Shown here one piece after another: positions 11,035 to 21,900 of a stretch of 64,000 nucleotides of DNA. The stretch is taken from positions 179,519,622 to 179,583,621 of the forward strand of contig NC_071388.1 of the NCBI RefSeq assembly GCF_022682495.2, in the 5' to 3' direction. The notes under the pieces are model-generated. The model had not been told where the DNA came from, did no database searches, and saw nothing but the letters and a program-made list of their open reading frames with translations. The number at the start of each line of letters is the position of its first letter. Position 1 is the stretch's first letter. The translations under genes were made by a program, and so were the position numbers. The DNA comes from Desmodus rotundus. Lineage: Eukaryota > Chordata > Mammalia > Chiroptera > Phyllostomidae.

Positions 11035-11263
11035 CACTGAGAGGAATGATAAGTTTAACAGTTTCCCATGTGGGAGGCATACTGATAGTAATTATCTTCC
11101 CTCCTACTTCACTTCGCTTTATGGACCCCTCTGTCGTGGTTGGGAAGGTCTGGTCATATTCCACCACATACTCGAAGCATGTTTTAATTGGCTGGGAGCC
11201 GACTGTGGCTTCCGAGGAGAGGGCAGAGGTGCTGAGTGTTGAAAAGGAATTGGCGTTTTCCAT
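11035..11263 (-). CDS. Candidate first coding exon, unidentified protein
   Basis: On the minus strand an ATG at 11263 lies in a strong start context (CCACCATGG). The frame stays open for 131 codons, of which the first 76 look coding. These codons use many C/G third positions and contain several CpGs (AACGCC, TCCTCGG, GTCGGC, TTCGAG, ACCACGAC, AAGCGAAG) in otherwise CpG-poor, AT-rich DNA. Base 11035 is followed by GTATGT, a good splice donor (GTG|GTATGT). After it the third positions turn AT-rich. The predicted start is MENANSFSTLSTSALSSEAT; the segment has no signal peptide and no domain I know. If the frame were not spliced it would run into a hydrophobic stretch (FDVIWSFLYLLLCF) followed by RKR and end at 10868. 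The opposite strand is also open (10887-11345), which weakens the case. I do not recognise a gene. It could be a lineage-specific first exon, a fossil exon or chance. Confidence 0.25.
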
Positions 11264-12194
11264 GGTGGGTAGGCTGTGTGCTGTTCATTGCCTGTATTCA
11301 GGGTTAATGTATTCTTACAAGGACTTAGTGAGTGATCATGTTTAAAAAATGTTATTAATTGATAAGATTTTTTTCAATAATATACATTTTTTTTCAAGAA
11401 TATACAACCACCTATGTGAAGTTATTTATTCCACATAAGTTATTTTTTTCTGGGTGGGGATTATAATTTTAAGTTAGCAGAACACTAACTTATATAAAAG
11501 CTGACATAAAAAGTTTATTTTCTGTGAATTCTTTCTTTGGCTGACAGACACAAAGATGTTAGCTGCCTAGGAAGACCTCACACGAACATCTTCTTACCAG
11601 ATATTCTATGAGAACAGTCCTTGAGCGGAACCTGAAGTTTTTCTAAATATGGTGTTCAGGAAAACAAGAAGCAGTTCATAAGCTCCCTGAACAGCTTTTC
11701 TTGAAAGCAAATGCTTACAAGACAGGCAGTTAAGTCTTTAAGAAGTTGGATGCTTTTGCTCACTATATCCAATATGCTAAAGATTCTGAATACATTTCAA
11801 ATCTTCCCAAATTTCAAGAATTGATGCACAATCATTAATTTCCCATTAATGTATAAGGATATGTATACACTAGCATCAGAAAAAGAGAACAACTTAATTA
11901 CTTTAAAATTTCCATCATGTGTTTGAAGTTTCATGTCCCTAAAAGAACAATGTAGATAACTTAGAAACTGAACTATGACACTCCATTTCTTTGTAGGAGA
12001 ACAAACCTCCCCTAATGGAGGTTTTTACGTGTTGTAACATTTAGGAAAGGCTCATCTTTAAACTTAACCCTAGTCTGAAGACTTTTTCTGCCATTTTCTT
12101 TCATATATATTTGCACACACATATATTAATATGAGTGGGTATAGCCTATTATATGTAATTATAAACTTCTATCTTAAATATAGTAAATTATAAC
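11264..12194. other. AT-rich unique DNA
   Basis: Immediately upstream of the exon-like frame on the minus strand. A weak acceptor-like AATACAG precedes it at about 11300. No promoter motif stands out. Confidence 0.4.
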
Positions 12195-12240
12195 CTAGTA
12201 CAATGCCTGCCATGTGACATTCAATAAAATGGTGAGTATT
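12195..12240 (+). mobile_element. MIR or L2 3' tail fragment
   Basis: CTAGTACAATGCCTGCCATG then CAATAAAATGG resembles the shared 3' tail of MIR and L2. Too short to assign further. Confidence 0.4.
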
Positions 12241-14225
12241 CCCACAGAGTGCATTAGTTTAAAAATTATCCCCATGTACTTGTTCTTTGATTAACATAAT
12301 GATGAAGAAATTTAACCTGCGAGGTGACAGGGGTGTAATGTATGACATGCACTGACATTACTGTGTAAAGATTCCACTCACAAAATTTTCTACCTTCTCC
12401 TCAGTGCCGTAAGGAATTGAAATACAATATTAAATTGTTTGCTGAAGTACCGCGATACCTCATGATTATGGCTCTGTGGAAAGAAATATTATCTCTAAAT
12501 AAACCTAGAAAGCGTTGTTAGGGTTGTGTTTATTTTTTAGGCTGGTAAATACGCTCCGGCTTGTCTTGTTGCTCTATTTCACCCAATGGGTTTTTGCCAG
12601 GACTCACCGCCTGAATCTGCTTCTTATGAATCATTTAGTCTGCCCTGAAAATGTGGAATTTGTAACCTAATTGGAAGTTAGTAATGGACAGCCTTGGACA
12701 GCTGGCTTCTCGTCAGCTATCTAAAATCAGATACTGGCATAGAGAGAATAATCACATGTGGTCATTCCATACCTGGAATCTGATGCAGGGAAGGCAGGTA
12801 TCTTACCTTTTTCCAAAGAAATACAGCATCGCAATTCAAAAGATGGCATTTCGTTGGGAAAGTATTTCTATTACCCTGTGTCTGGTCTTAAGTTCGAATG
12901 AAAACATTTACGTTCCACTTTTCTTTTTTCTAGGAAGGTAAAATCTCTAGGTCATTTAATTGAGCCATCAATGCCTATCAAATGCAAAAAGCAATTGTAG
13001 ATTGCTTGCTAAACAAAGTATGAGAAAATTAACAGGGGCCATATCATTCAGTGGTAATTTAGCCTCAGATTTAATGTTTCAATTAAAACTTAATAAGCAT
13101 GCATGAGATGTATTTACAGTGTATGTTGAGTAGTGGTAAAAAAAACTTGTTTTGCCCACTTTTGCAAACTGGTAGATAGAACATATTTGTTTACTTGTAA
13201 CATGATAATTCCTCGAGGTGTGAACACTAGGGTATGGAAGAGGTGAAGAGACAAACGTTGTAACAGGTACTCTGCAGAAGTGTCAAGAGATGCAGAATGT
13301 TGCAACACAAACAAAAGATGGTGAATTGAAAATGATCTGTCCAGGGGTTGGACTAAAATTCTAAAGATGGCAAATAATCCTATTATGTTGCTTGATTCAT
13401 GTATCTTTATAAACAGTCAAGACGGAGTCAAGGAGAAACATCAAATTTTAATTTTCAAATAGATATTATTTCATTAGTAATGATTCCTGTGTATCAAGGG
13501 AAACAAGTGACCATGTATTTGTACTCTCACAACAAGCAAAAGTAAAAGTTACACTTCGTTGCCTTAATTTAAAACATAATTTTCATGTAGTGGGTAAAAT
13601 TATCACTTACTTAACTGAAGCCACTGATATAGACATTATACCTTAATAACAAATAAAATGATGATACAAATATGCATTTGTAAAATATCTAACCGTATAT
13701 TTGATTTTCTAATTTCCAATGTTTTAAGATATGCTTTTTTATTTTAAACGAATTAATTATCATAAACTGCTGGTTTTATTCTGAACTGTTGTCCACATCA
13801 GCTCTTTGGACATATTCAAGAAAATGGTAAAATTATGAAGTGATGCCTGATAAACTGAATCCCTCCTCTCCTTCAATCCTTTGAAAGTTGTAAAGTCAAC
13901 TTTAAGAAAACCTACTAGTTTTTACAAAGTTACTATGTTCCTCAGTAACTGCTTAAATTTTGTTTTATTTTTCTTTTGATGTACATAAGACATTTCATTT
14001 TTAAAAGAGAACATATGCTTCAGAAAAAGGACAAAATTGTACTATTAAATAAGCATGTTTCAAAGAGAAAAGTGATGTCTCAATATCTGAAACTATCTGA
14101 TTTAAAAAGAAAATGCCATTATTTTCTTCTAATTTAGTCTTTAGCCAAAATTTTGGAAAAGTCTAACTCTTCAATTATATTTTTTAAAAAATCTATGCAG
14201 TTGATTAAAGTGATATGTATGTATG
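12241..14225. other. AT-rich unique DNA
   Basis: No recognised repeat or coding signal over about 2 kb. Confidence 0.4.
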
Positions 14226-14905
14226 AAGTCTGTCTGGAAAAAGTCCAACCATTGTTAATATAAGAAGAATGGCTTGTGCAACATCGATGTAACCTGGCAG
14301 CCAAGGAGAGTGGACTGGAATAAACTTGCATGAACAATGACAACTTCACTGTACAAGGCAGTGGGGGTGGTAGACGCTGTTGAGTGAGCATGTGTACTTG
14401 GTGGCCATCACCCTCAAAATGACTGAGTGAGTAGAACAATGGATCTGCATCAAATTTTGCATTAGCTTCTTGAACATTCCTCGGTGGAAACTATTTGGAT
14501 GGTTCAGAAGGCCACAGCTATGGGCAACGGGTGATTGGCAGCTTCATCATGACAATGTGCCCACTCACACACCGAGTCTCGCAAAGAGCTTTTTGTGAAA
14601 CATCAAATCACCCAGGTGACTCAGCCCCCCTAAAGCCCAGATTTGGCACCCTGGGACTTCTGTCTTTTCCCAAACCTAAAATCACCTTTGAAAGGGAAGA
14701 GATTTCAGACTGTCAATGAGATTAAGGAAAATACAACGGGGCATCTGATGGTGACTGGGAGAACTGTGTGAGGTCCCAAGGTACCTACCTTGAAGGGGAC
14801 TGAGGCATCATTGTCCTATGTACACTGTTTCTTGTATTTTGTATCTTCTTCAATAGATGTCTCTATTTGTCATATTACATGCCTGGATACCTTCTGGAGA
14901 GACTT
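14226..14905 (+). mobile_element. Decayed mariner transposon copy with terminal inverted repeats
   Basis: About 680 bases bounded by imperfect inverted repeats: GTCTGTCTGGAAAAAGTCC at 14228 and, on the minus strand, GTCTCTCCAGAAGGTATCC starting at 14903. The inside encodes broken mariner transposase. DWQLHHDN (14533-14556) holds the second catalytic aspartate at 14551-14553. SPDLAPWDF (14634-14660) holds the third at 14655-14657. They are 104 bases apart, one short of the 105 expected for a D,D34D triad, so a single-base loss separates their frames. The region for the first aspartate is missing or unrecognisable, so the copy is internally deleted. KGKRFQTVNEIKE-like sequence follows in the C-terminal part. 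Non-functional. Confidence 0.75.
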
Positions 14906-15490
14906 GTTTATTTCACCCTAATGCCAAAACACTTTAGTGAAAAAATGAAACTAGCAATATGTAACCAAAGCATCCAGGCAAGTTCATTATTTTTTTCTCT
15001 CTACCAGGTCAGTTTGGCACTTGGTAAACACCACTAAGCCAGTTTATGTTAGTGCTCGAAGTAAAGTGTTTTGGAGTTTTGCTTAGTTGTTTTTTTTCTT
15101 ATTTTGATAGTACTTTTGTTTTCTGGAGTCTTTAAGAAGTTTGTTATCCAACACTATGAAAAAAACCTGTTGCATATTTACAATTTAAATACCATAACAA
15201 AAAGAATAAATCAAAGTGAGAACAGCTAAGATTTTTTAGCATAGTCAGATTTTTTTGCTGCAACAAAACACTCACGACAATGACAGTGACCATGAACCCA
15301 GGAAAAGACGTGTAATTTCTGATAAAGAGACAGATGCATTCTCTGGCTCTACAGATCAACTTTAAGACATAGCTTTTCATGGAAAAGAGAATTTGCTGCA
15401 GTCATAAAGGTTAAAAATATTACTAATATAAATACCTGGTTAGTTTACAATTAATTTCAATCCAAAAAATTACTTAAAACAACTTTTAAT
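14906..15490. other. Unique DNA between two transposon relics
   Basis: No recognised feature. The 78-residue antisense frame (15144-15380) has no known content. Confidence 0.4.
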
Positions 15491-16445
15491 GGGTTGCTCT
15501 GAATGAAATGGCCATTCCTCAACCCTTGATTGTCCTAATGCATAATCTGTATTGTGGACCCAAAGGCACTGTTGGGACAGAGTATGGAGAGACAGATTAA
15601 TTTCCTACAGGCGAAGGTGCCAGATGAGAGTGCATCTCAGCTTGCTGTTTGTTTGCTCCGTATGCAGAATATATCATGCGGAAAATCTGGGCTGGACTCA
15701 GAGGAAGGAAGGGTGAACGCTGGTGGAAGAAATATCAGTAACTTAAGATAAACAGATGACATTATTTTATTGGCAGAAAGGAGCAAAGATTTGAAACACC
15801 TTTTAATGAAATTGAAAGAAGGAAGGGCCAATGCAGGCCTGCCTTTTAATATGAATACAAAAGTTATGACTGCAAAAGAAATAACCAGCTTGAAAGTAGA
15901 CAATAAAGACATTGACATAGTTAAAGATTTTGCTCACCTTAGTTCGGTCATCAGTTCACACTGGGACTGCAGCCAAGAAATCAATAGAAGGCTGAGACTT
16001 AGAAGGACAGCAATGGGATAATTAGGAGAGATCACCAGGAGCAAAGATGTGTCTGTCACTAGAGACCAAGGCTAAGATGATTCATAACCTCGTATTCCCA
16101 GTTACTATGTATGGATGCACAAATTGGACAGTGAGGAAGGCTGGTAGGAAAAATAATGATTCATTTGCAATTCGGCGTTGAAGGAGAGCTTAATAGATAT
16201 GCTGGACAACTAGAAAAAGGAAAAGTGAATTTGAGGCAAATTAAACCTGAAATATCACTGGATGCAAAAATGACAAAACTGAAGATGTCCTACTTTGGGC
16301 ACCTCATGGGAAGACAGGCTCCTCTGGAAAAGGCAATAGAAGGTAACTGAAAAAGAAGAAGACTAAATATGAGATGAGTTGACTCCATGAAATAGGTTGA
16401 TATTATAATAAATAATACATTAATAAATAAATAAATAATAATATA
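15491..16445 (+). pseudogene. RTE-clade LINE reverse transcriptase relic
   Basis: Translated pieces in successive frames follow the RTE/BovB-type reverse transcriptase from the palm to the C terminus. EMAIPQPLIVLMHNLYCG (from 15505) aligns with the segment before the palm, and YAEYIMRK is at about 15660. GGRNISNLR precedes the catalytic box, which reads stop-TDD instead of YADD (about 15750). Next come IILLAE and LKHLLMKLKE (15770s), INRRLRLRRTAMG (ends 16019) and MYGC near 16110. ISLDAKMTKLKMSYFGHLMG (16251-16310) closes the domain. At least three frameshifts and several stops are present. The copy ends in an ATAAATAAATAA-type short tandem tail (16410-16445); RTE elements commonly end in such repeats rather than poly(A). 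It could be an ancient MamRTE copy or a younger BovB-like lineage; only the clade is supported. Confidence 0.75.
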
Positions 16446-16909
16446 AGAATAACCTCTGTGTTCCATGGACTCACAACTGTAAACCTACTTTTGCTCACCC
16501 CTGTGAATTCCATCAATGAAAATTTTCCTTTCTGGTTATGGGACACCTGATCTGAACTAAGGAAAGATACACATTCATTCAGAGATCTTATATACCATCC
16601 TTTTCTGAGAAACGATTGATAGTATCAGGCATTAATAAGACACATGAACTGATTAGTGTTAATTTATATTTGTTTACTTATTAGATCATCACAGTCACTG
16701 CTTCAAACTGGGTTCACTTTAGAATATCGCGTTACATAGAGTAGAATGAACCTCAGCCTCAAAGTATTCCCAAAAGGCCATCAAGATGGAAACATACATT
16801 GGAGCAATAATAAAAAATTTTAAATTCAATACAAAAAACGTCATGAACTGGCTCTTGTGTGCTTTGTAGCCAACTCTGGAAATTTTGGGTAGTAGCTAGC
16901 CATTAAAAC
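16446..16909. other. Unique DNA
   Basis: No recognised feature. Confidence 0.4.
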
Positions 16910-16956
16910 AACATTTATTGAGTGCCTCCTATTTTCTAGATATTATTCTACCATGC
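16910..16956 (-). mobile_element. MIR/L2 tail fragment
   Basis: AACATTTATTGAGTGCCTCC is the reverse-strand 3' tail shared by MIR and L2; truncated by the next element. Confidence 0.5.
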
Positions 16957-17155
16957 CAGGTGTGTCCAACCTGCGGCCCGTGGGCTGCACGTGGCCCAGA
17001 ATGGTGGTGAATGAGGCCAAACACAAAACCATAAATTTACTTAAAACAGTATGAGATTTTTTTGTGATTATGTGTCACAGTGTATTTAATGTGTGACCCA
17101 AGACAACTCTTCTTCTTCCAGTGGTCCAGAGATGCCAAAAGGTTGCACACCCCTG
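16957..17155 (+). mobile_element. hAT-like MITE, 199 bp
   Basis: Terminal inverted repeats are CAGGTGTGTCCAACCTGC at the left and CAGGGGTGTGCAACCTTT read inward from the right end. The interior contains paired GGCCC-rich and TTCTTCTTCCAGTGG blocks typical of a short non-autonomous hAT element known in mammals. No convincing 8-bp target duplication survives (TACCATGC versus TATCTACA). Confidence 0.7.
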
Positions 17156-17159
17156 TATC

Positions 17160-17315
17160 TACATGATGCTCTCATATTTTCTTATAAGAGCTTTATAGTT
17201 TCAGTTCTGTATAGTTTTAGCTCTACATTTTGGTCTTTGATCCAACTTGAGTTAATTTTTCTTTACTGTGTAAGGTGAGGACCTGACTTCATTCCTTTTC
17301 ATGTAAAATACAAAA
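17160..17315 (-). mobile_element. L1 ORF2 fragment, minus strand
   Basis: AGAGCTTTATAGTTTCAG, then GTCTTTGATCCAACTTGAG and GTGTAAGGTGAGGACC match the reverse complement of the L1 ORF2 3' half. Confidence 0.7.
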
Positions 17316-17349
17316 TCTCAATCATGTAAAGAGTAGTTGTATGTGGTAG

Positions 17350-17760
17350 ACATATCTGTCTTGTGCAGGTTCCCCAGAGCGAACTCCGAGATGAGGATTT
17401 GTATGCGAGCATTTCATTACGGGACTGTTCGTTTCATGGGAAGTCGGTAAGGGAGTGGTGGAAGCAAGACAAGTGGGAAAGAAGCCAGGCAGCGTGCAAC
17501 TTCAAGTGAAGTTCCAGCTGCTGCCTGATTCTTCAGGAGAGCTTTGGACGGCAGCTTGGGGGTTGTTCCCTTTGAGGCAAGGGCTTTCATACTCCTAGTG
17601 TAAAGGTTACCCTCACGCTGATATAAATTCCCAGGCAATTCCAGTGCTCTGTCCAGGCAGAAAGAATGGTTCCAGTGGCTCAAAGTCAGTCTTCTAAGGA
17701 TAGGGTCAGGCGCAGGCCATTTCAAGCAAAAGAAGACACAGGAACTGAGGGATGAGTACC
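17350..17760. mobile_element. Unclassified repeat-like stretch
   Basis: Starts GCAGGTTCCCCAGAG and runs through a TTTCATTACGGGAC block. The layout recalls an interspersed repeat that I cannot name, and the start resembles the stretch beginning near 63370. Confidence 0.3.
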
Positions 17761-17814
17761 CGTGAAATGAATCTGAGGGAATCTGGACAGAGCACCAATG
17801 ATTGTCTCCTAACT

Positions 17815-17945
17815 CACCACCTTCACTTCGTAGATAAGGTAATAAAAGCTAGAAAAGTGATATAACTTTCTCTAGTTGACATGATTAATAAGTGGGGACA
17901 GTCCAAAATAAACCCAAGTCTATGACTCCAAAGCTTGTGCTTTGG
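17815..17945 (-). mobile_element. MIR SINE fragment, minus strand
   Basis: GATAAGGTAATAAAAGCTAG, GACATGATTAATAAGTGGGG and ATGACTCCAAAGCTTGTGC follow MIR read from core to 5' end. Confidence 0.6.
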
Positions 17946-18044
17946 GGACTTGGTTATGGGACAAATGGCAGGTGTAACGTGGCAGAGATAAGCAGGTGAA
18001 AGTGGGCTGGGGACATAGTGAGGCCTGGAAGGCCATTGAGAGAT

Positions 18045-18567
18045 CTCCTGTACAAATAACCACTACACAGTGGGAAAAGGATCGGATAGACATTTTTCCA
18101 AGTGACGTAAAAAAAAAGTCAGAAAAGCACATGAAATGATGCTCAACAGCGTTAGTCGTCAGGGAAATGTGATCTAAAGCACAAGGAGACAGCACTTCAC
18201 TTTTGCTAGGATGCCTTTCCTGATAAGTGTTAGTGAGGATATGGAGAGATCAGAGCCTCATGCAGTGCTGGTGGGAATGTAAAATGGTACAGCAGCTGTG
18301 GCAAATTGTCTGCTCACTCCTCAATGCTAAACAGAGAGATATTTGACCCAGCAATTCTACTCCTAGGTGTAAACCCAAGAGAGGTGGTAACATGTCCACA
18401 TGAACACCAGCGCCTGGATGTTCACAGAAGTGTTATTCATAATGACCTAAAGGTGGAAGCAACCCAAACATCCATCATGAATGAATAGTAAACAAATTGT
18501 GATATACTCATAAAATGGCATGTTATTCAGCCATAAGAAGGAATGAAGGACTGATACATGCTGCAAC
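18045..18567 (+). mobile_element. Old L1 3' half, part 1
   Basis: Follows L1 ORF2 C-terminal and 3' sequence: CACATGAAATGATGCTCAAC at 18128, GTGGGAATGTAAAATGG at 18270, GACCCAGCAATTCTACTCCTA at 18344 on, and CATGTTATTCAGCCATAAG at 18519. It is interrupted at 18568 by an LTR and resumes at 18896. Confidence 0.85.
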
Positions 18568-18572
18568 ATGGG

Positions 18573-18895
18573 TAGTATAGTCCGAAGGTATGTGAGTGTA
18601 TCCCAAAATGCATGTGTTGAAATTCTATATTAGTTTGTGAGCCTTGATTCGATCATGAAGCTGGAGCCCTCATGAATGGGAGTATGAAAGTGACCCACAG
18701 AGCCCCCTAGCCCCTCCCACCATGGAAGGATACAAGGAAAATCTGCAACCCACAAGAGGACATTCACCTGACCTTGTAGGTTGGTACCCTGTTTTCAGAC
18801 TTCCAGCTTCCAGCACTGTGAGAAACAAATTTGTTTTTTTATAAGCTACCTAGTCTGTAGTGTTTTTGTTATAGCATCCCAAATGGACTAAGACA
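18573..18895 (+). mobile_element. Solo MaLR LTR nested in L1
   Basis: An MLT1-type LTR: CATGTGTTGAAATTCT near 18610, TTCCAGCACTGTGAGAAAC near 18808 and the GGACTAAGACA end at 18895. Flanking ATGGG (18568-18572) and ATGGT (18896-18900) are a 5-bp target duplication with one change. Removing the LTR and one copy of the duplication rejoins the L1 reading of the region. No internal retroviral region. Confidence 0.8.
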
Positions 18896-19241
18896 ATGGT
18901 CGAACCTTGGAAACATTATGCTAAACGAAAGAAGCCAGATATGAAAGACACATATGGTATGATTTTATTGATATGAAATGTTCATAACAGGTGAATCTGT
19001 AGAGACAGAAAGTAGACTGGAGGTCACCTTGAGCTGCTGGATTGGGAATAGGAGACTTGACTGATGATAGCTAAAGGGTATGAGGTTTCTTTTGGGGGTG
19101 ATAAAAAATATTCTAAAATTGATTATAGATGGTTGTGCAATGCTGTGAATGTACTAAAACCCCTTGAATTGTACACTTCAAAAGAATGAATTGTGTAGTA
19201 TGTGAAGTCTATTTCAGTAAAATTGCAGAAAAAAAAAAAAA
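18896..19241 (+). mobile_element. Old L1 3' half, part 2, with poly(A)
   Basis: Resumes with GAACCTTGGAAACATTATGC at about 18903 and continues through GAAAGAAGCCAGATATG, ATTGTACACTTC and an A-rich end at 19229-19241. Together with 18045-18567 it is one insertion. Confidence 0.85.
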
Positions 19242-19779
19242 GAGAGCCCAGGCTAGCAGTGGTAATAGTGACAGTATGGAGGCTTCTGATACATAAACAC
19301 CCAGGCTGACAACCTGGGATTCGGGAAACAAAGCATTCCTACAGGGCTTTGCTGGCAGGTGTCTTGTGGTCCTCCAAGCCTACTCCCAGTGGGAAGTGGG
19401 AAGTTCCCAAAGTAGAGCTGGTGCTGGACTGTGGAAATGCTCTTTGAGAGCAGTTACTAAACAGGTGGGAAGCCCTTGCCTTACCCATGGTGATTGCTGC
19501 ATTGTCCACTCTATGGAGCAAAGTGAATCCTGGAAGCTGAGGGTTGGAAAGAGCTCTGTCCATTCATCACCAGCTGGTCCTCTTTGCACCCTGAGCAAGT
19601 GCACAAGTCAGAGGCCGTGGAGACCTTGGCTGAGCTGCTCCTTCAGCTGCTAGAAGCAGCCTGGGTGGTCCCCCCAGCAGCCTCCAGATTGGAGGCAACT
19701 TCTTGTGAAATCAGCAGGGCAGGCAGCTGAAGAGTAAGTGAATATTGTGCATTTGTAAGTATTTGAGCACATCTGCTTA
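19242..19779. other. Unique, locally C/G-richer DNA
   Basis: Several 70-95-residue frames are open on both strands here (19339-19879). They reflect base composition and have no recognisable domain. CAGCTG occurs at 19646. Confidence 0.35.
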
Positions 19780-20330
19780 GCTCCCTCCCAAAACGCCACT
19801 GGGAAAAGCCACCTTGCGCAGGGCCATGCGATGCTGTTCCCTGGCTCTCATTGTCGAGGCTGCTGAGTGTTTTCCTCACGCACAGAGAAATTAAACATCG
19901 GTCTCCTCATTCATGGTTAATTCAGCGGCAGTGCTGCCCTGTGTCACCCTGCAGTTTTTGAAGTAATTGTTAAATTCTACCTCATAATTAGAGCAGTTTT
20001 AATTAACTTTTTGTCAATTAATCTTTCTTTTCCTCATACATTTTCCATATCTAGTGTGAATACAGCGTGTCTCTGCCCAGGGATTTGCAACACCTCCATA
20101 TGAATGCTTAAGCCCTATTGGTGCAGATGGGTGTGCGGGAGAGAGGGGGCCTCCCAGGCTCTGCTCTGCTCAGCTTTCCTCGGCCTGGCCTAGCTGGTTA
20201 TACTCCATTTGCATTAAATAGCTCCTCCAGAATGAGCTCATATGCGAGATGCCAAGTCCGGGTTTACTTTTCCCTTTCTCCTAGAATGTGTTTTATGTGT
20301 CTAGGAGAGAGATGGTATATGATAGAAGGA
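19780..20330. promoter_or_regulatory. Enhancer-like candidate with homeodomain and octamer sites
   Basis: Repeat-free stretch with clustered TAAT cores: AAGTAATTG at 19960, CATAATTAGAG at 19983 and TTTAATTAAC at 19997, followed by GTCAATTAATC. A perfect POU octamer ATTTGCAT lies at 20204-20211, next to TAAAT. Inference from motif density only; conservation is untested. Confidence 0.3.
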
Positions 20331-21124
20331 ACAGAGGTAGACATATAGAGCAAGAGGGAGGAGATCCAAACTAGACAAGGTGTTGGGCATGTTAAAAGTA
20401 TCCCTGGGTGAGCATCTTTGACCTGGACAATATTATCAGTCACATTTTATATATTAAGACTTTTTTTTTGGCCTACTTCATCAATCAGTTGTAGGCAATC
20501 TTCAATGTGTAGCTCTGTTCACTGGTCTTTTATCAAATAATATTTCTCATGTGAAAATCACAGAAAATTCAATTCTGTATTAATTTGTACATATCCATGT
20601 TGTTTCCTTCTCAAAAAATGACTGTGTTTAGAAACAATCATGTTGTTCGCTTTTCTAAAAGTTTAACAAATGTGCACATCTGTATAATAGTGCTGCTACT
20701 CTGGCTACTTCTAGCAAAGCAGCCACTTTGGGGTATTTATAGGATTTTTTTTCAGCATGTCACATCAGTTTCTCAGTGTTAAAAAGCATAAGATTGAGGA
20801 AGTAGGAACTGATAATTCCCTATTTTAGAAGCTGATGCTAAAATGCTGAGAGATTAAATAAACACACCAGATGTTCAAATTGCTAGTTAAGTTACTTAAA
20901 CAGAGTGTGGACGAACCCTAGAAGAGGGAATACATCCCCTCTACGAACATTTGTGCCGAGGAGCACCATACTGAATTTCTTAGCCTGTTTCATGCGGAGT
21001 CGATCTGAAGGACTGAATGCTACTAAGGCAAAAATTGTACCGAAAAGTTTCCTACTAAGAAGTGCCTTAGAAAGTATCTAGGAGGCCAAGTGTATTTTGT
21101 AGGAGGTACTTTGGCCTCAGAAAG
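20331..21124. other. Unique DNA
   Basis: No recognised feature. Confidence 0.4.
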
Positions 21125-21335
21125 ATTGATGTAGAGTGTGGGGGATTAAGAGTCTGTGTTCAAATCTTGAGTATGTAACTTACAGGCAAGTAGCTTCCCT
21201 CCTATTAGTCCCATTTCCTCACCTGTGAAGTGAAGAAAACCGTATTTCCTACATCATACTGTTTTTCTGATGATTAAAAGATGATTTTAATGCACCTAGT
21301 GTAAGTTCTCAGTAAAAAGTGATGGTGATGATGGC
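21125..21335 (+). mobile_element. MIR SINE, plus strand
   Basis: GTGTTCAAATCTTGAG (B-box region), CATTTCCTCACCTGTGAAG core and the GTAAGTTCTCAGTAAAAAG tail are in MIR order. Confidence 0.7.
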
Positions 21336-21569
21336 TTGTGTTTTCCTCCGTGCCTGATGTAAAGTCACGTGCATCACTCTGCACATCGAGCAGAGTGGAT
21401 CTGATTAGTACTTGTCCCCAGAATTTGTCTCCCTGCCTCTCCCCGTGAGCTCCTGGGAGACCAGTTCCAAGCCTGGTTTAACTTGGGTCTCCATCGCTCT
21501 AACACAATGTCTTTCTCGCGTTGTGTGTGTGTTCATTAGGTCATTGCTAAATTGTAATTGAATTCTCAT
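21336..21569. other. Unique DNA
   Basis: No feature seen. Confidence 0.35.
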
Positions 21570-21900
21570 TTTTGTTCCTTCACTTATTCAGCAATATCCA
21601 GTGGACCGTACTGCTGAAAGATGAATAAAGCACAGTCCCTGTCCTCAAAGCATCTAGAGCTGAGTGAGGAGTTAGCTATGTAGACAGATAATTACAGAAC
21701 TGAGCAGAATGTGGTTGTTCTGCCCCTTGGAGCCGGGAAAGGCTTTACTGAGAAGCCAGCGAGCATCTGGGCCTTGAATAAACAGGAGTTTTACCCAAAT
21801 TGACTCCGGTGGAAGGTTGTTCAGGATAACCAGAAGAGAGCATGTATGCAAGAGGGTGGAGTCAGGAAACAGAGAATGTTCAGGAAACAGTGAGAAGTGG
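21570..21900 (-). mobile_element. L2 fragment, minus strand
   Basis: CACAGTCCCTGTCCTCAAAG at 21632, AGACAGATAATTACAGAAC at 21682 and GGGAAAGGCTTTACTGAG at 21735 follow the reverse complement of the L2 3' region. Confidence 0.6.
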
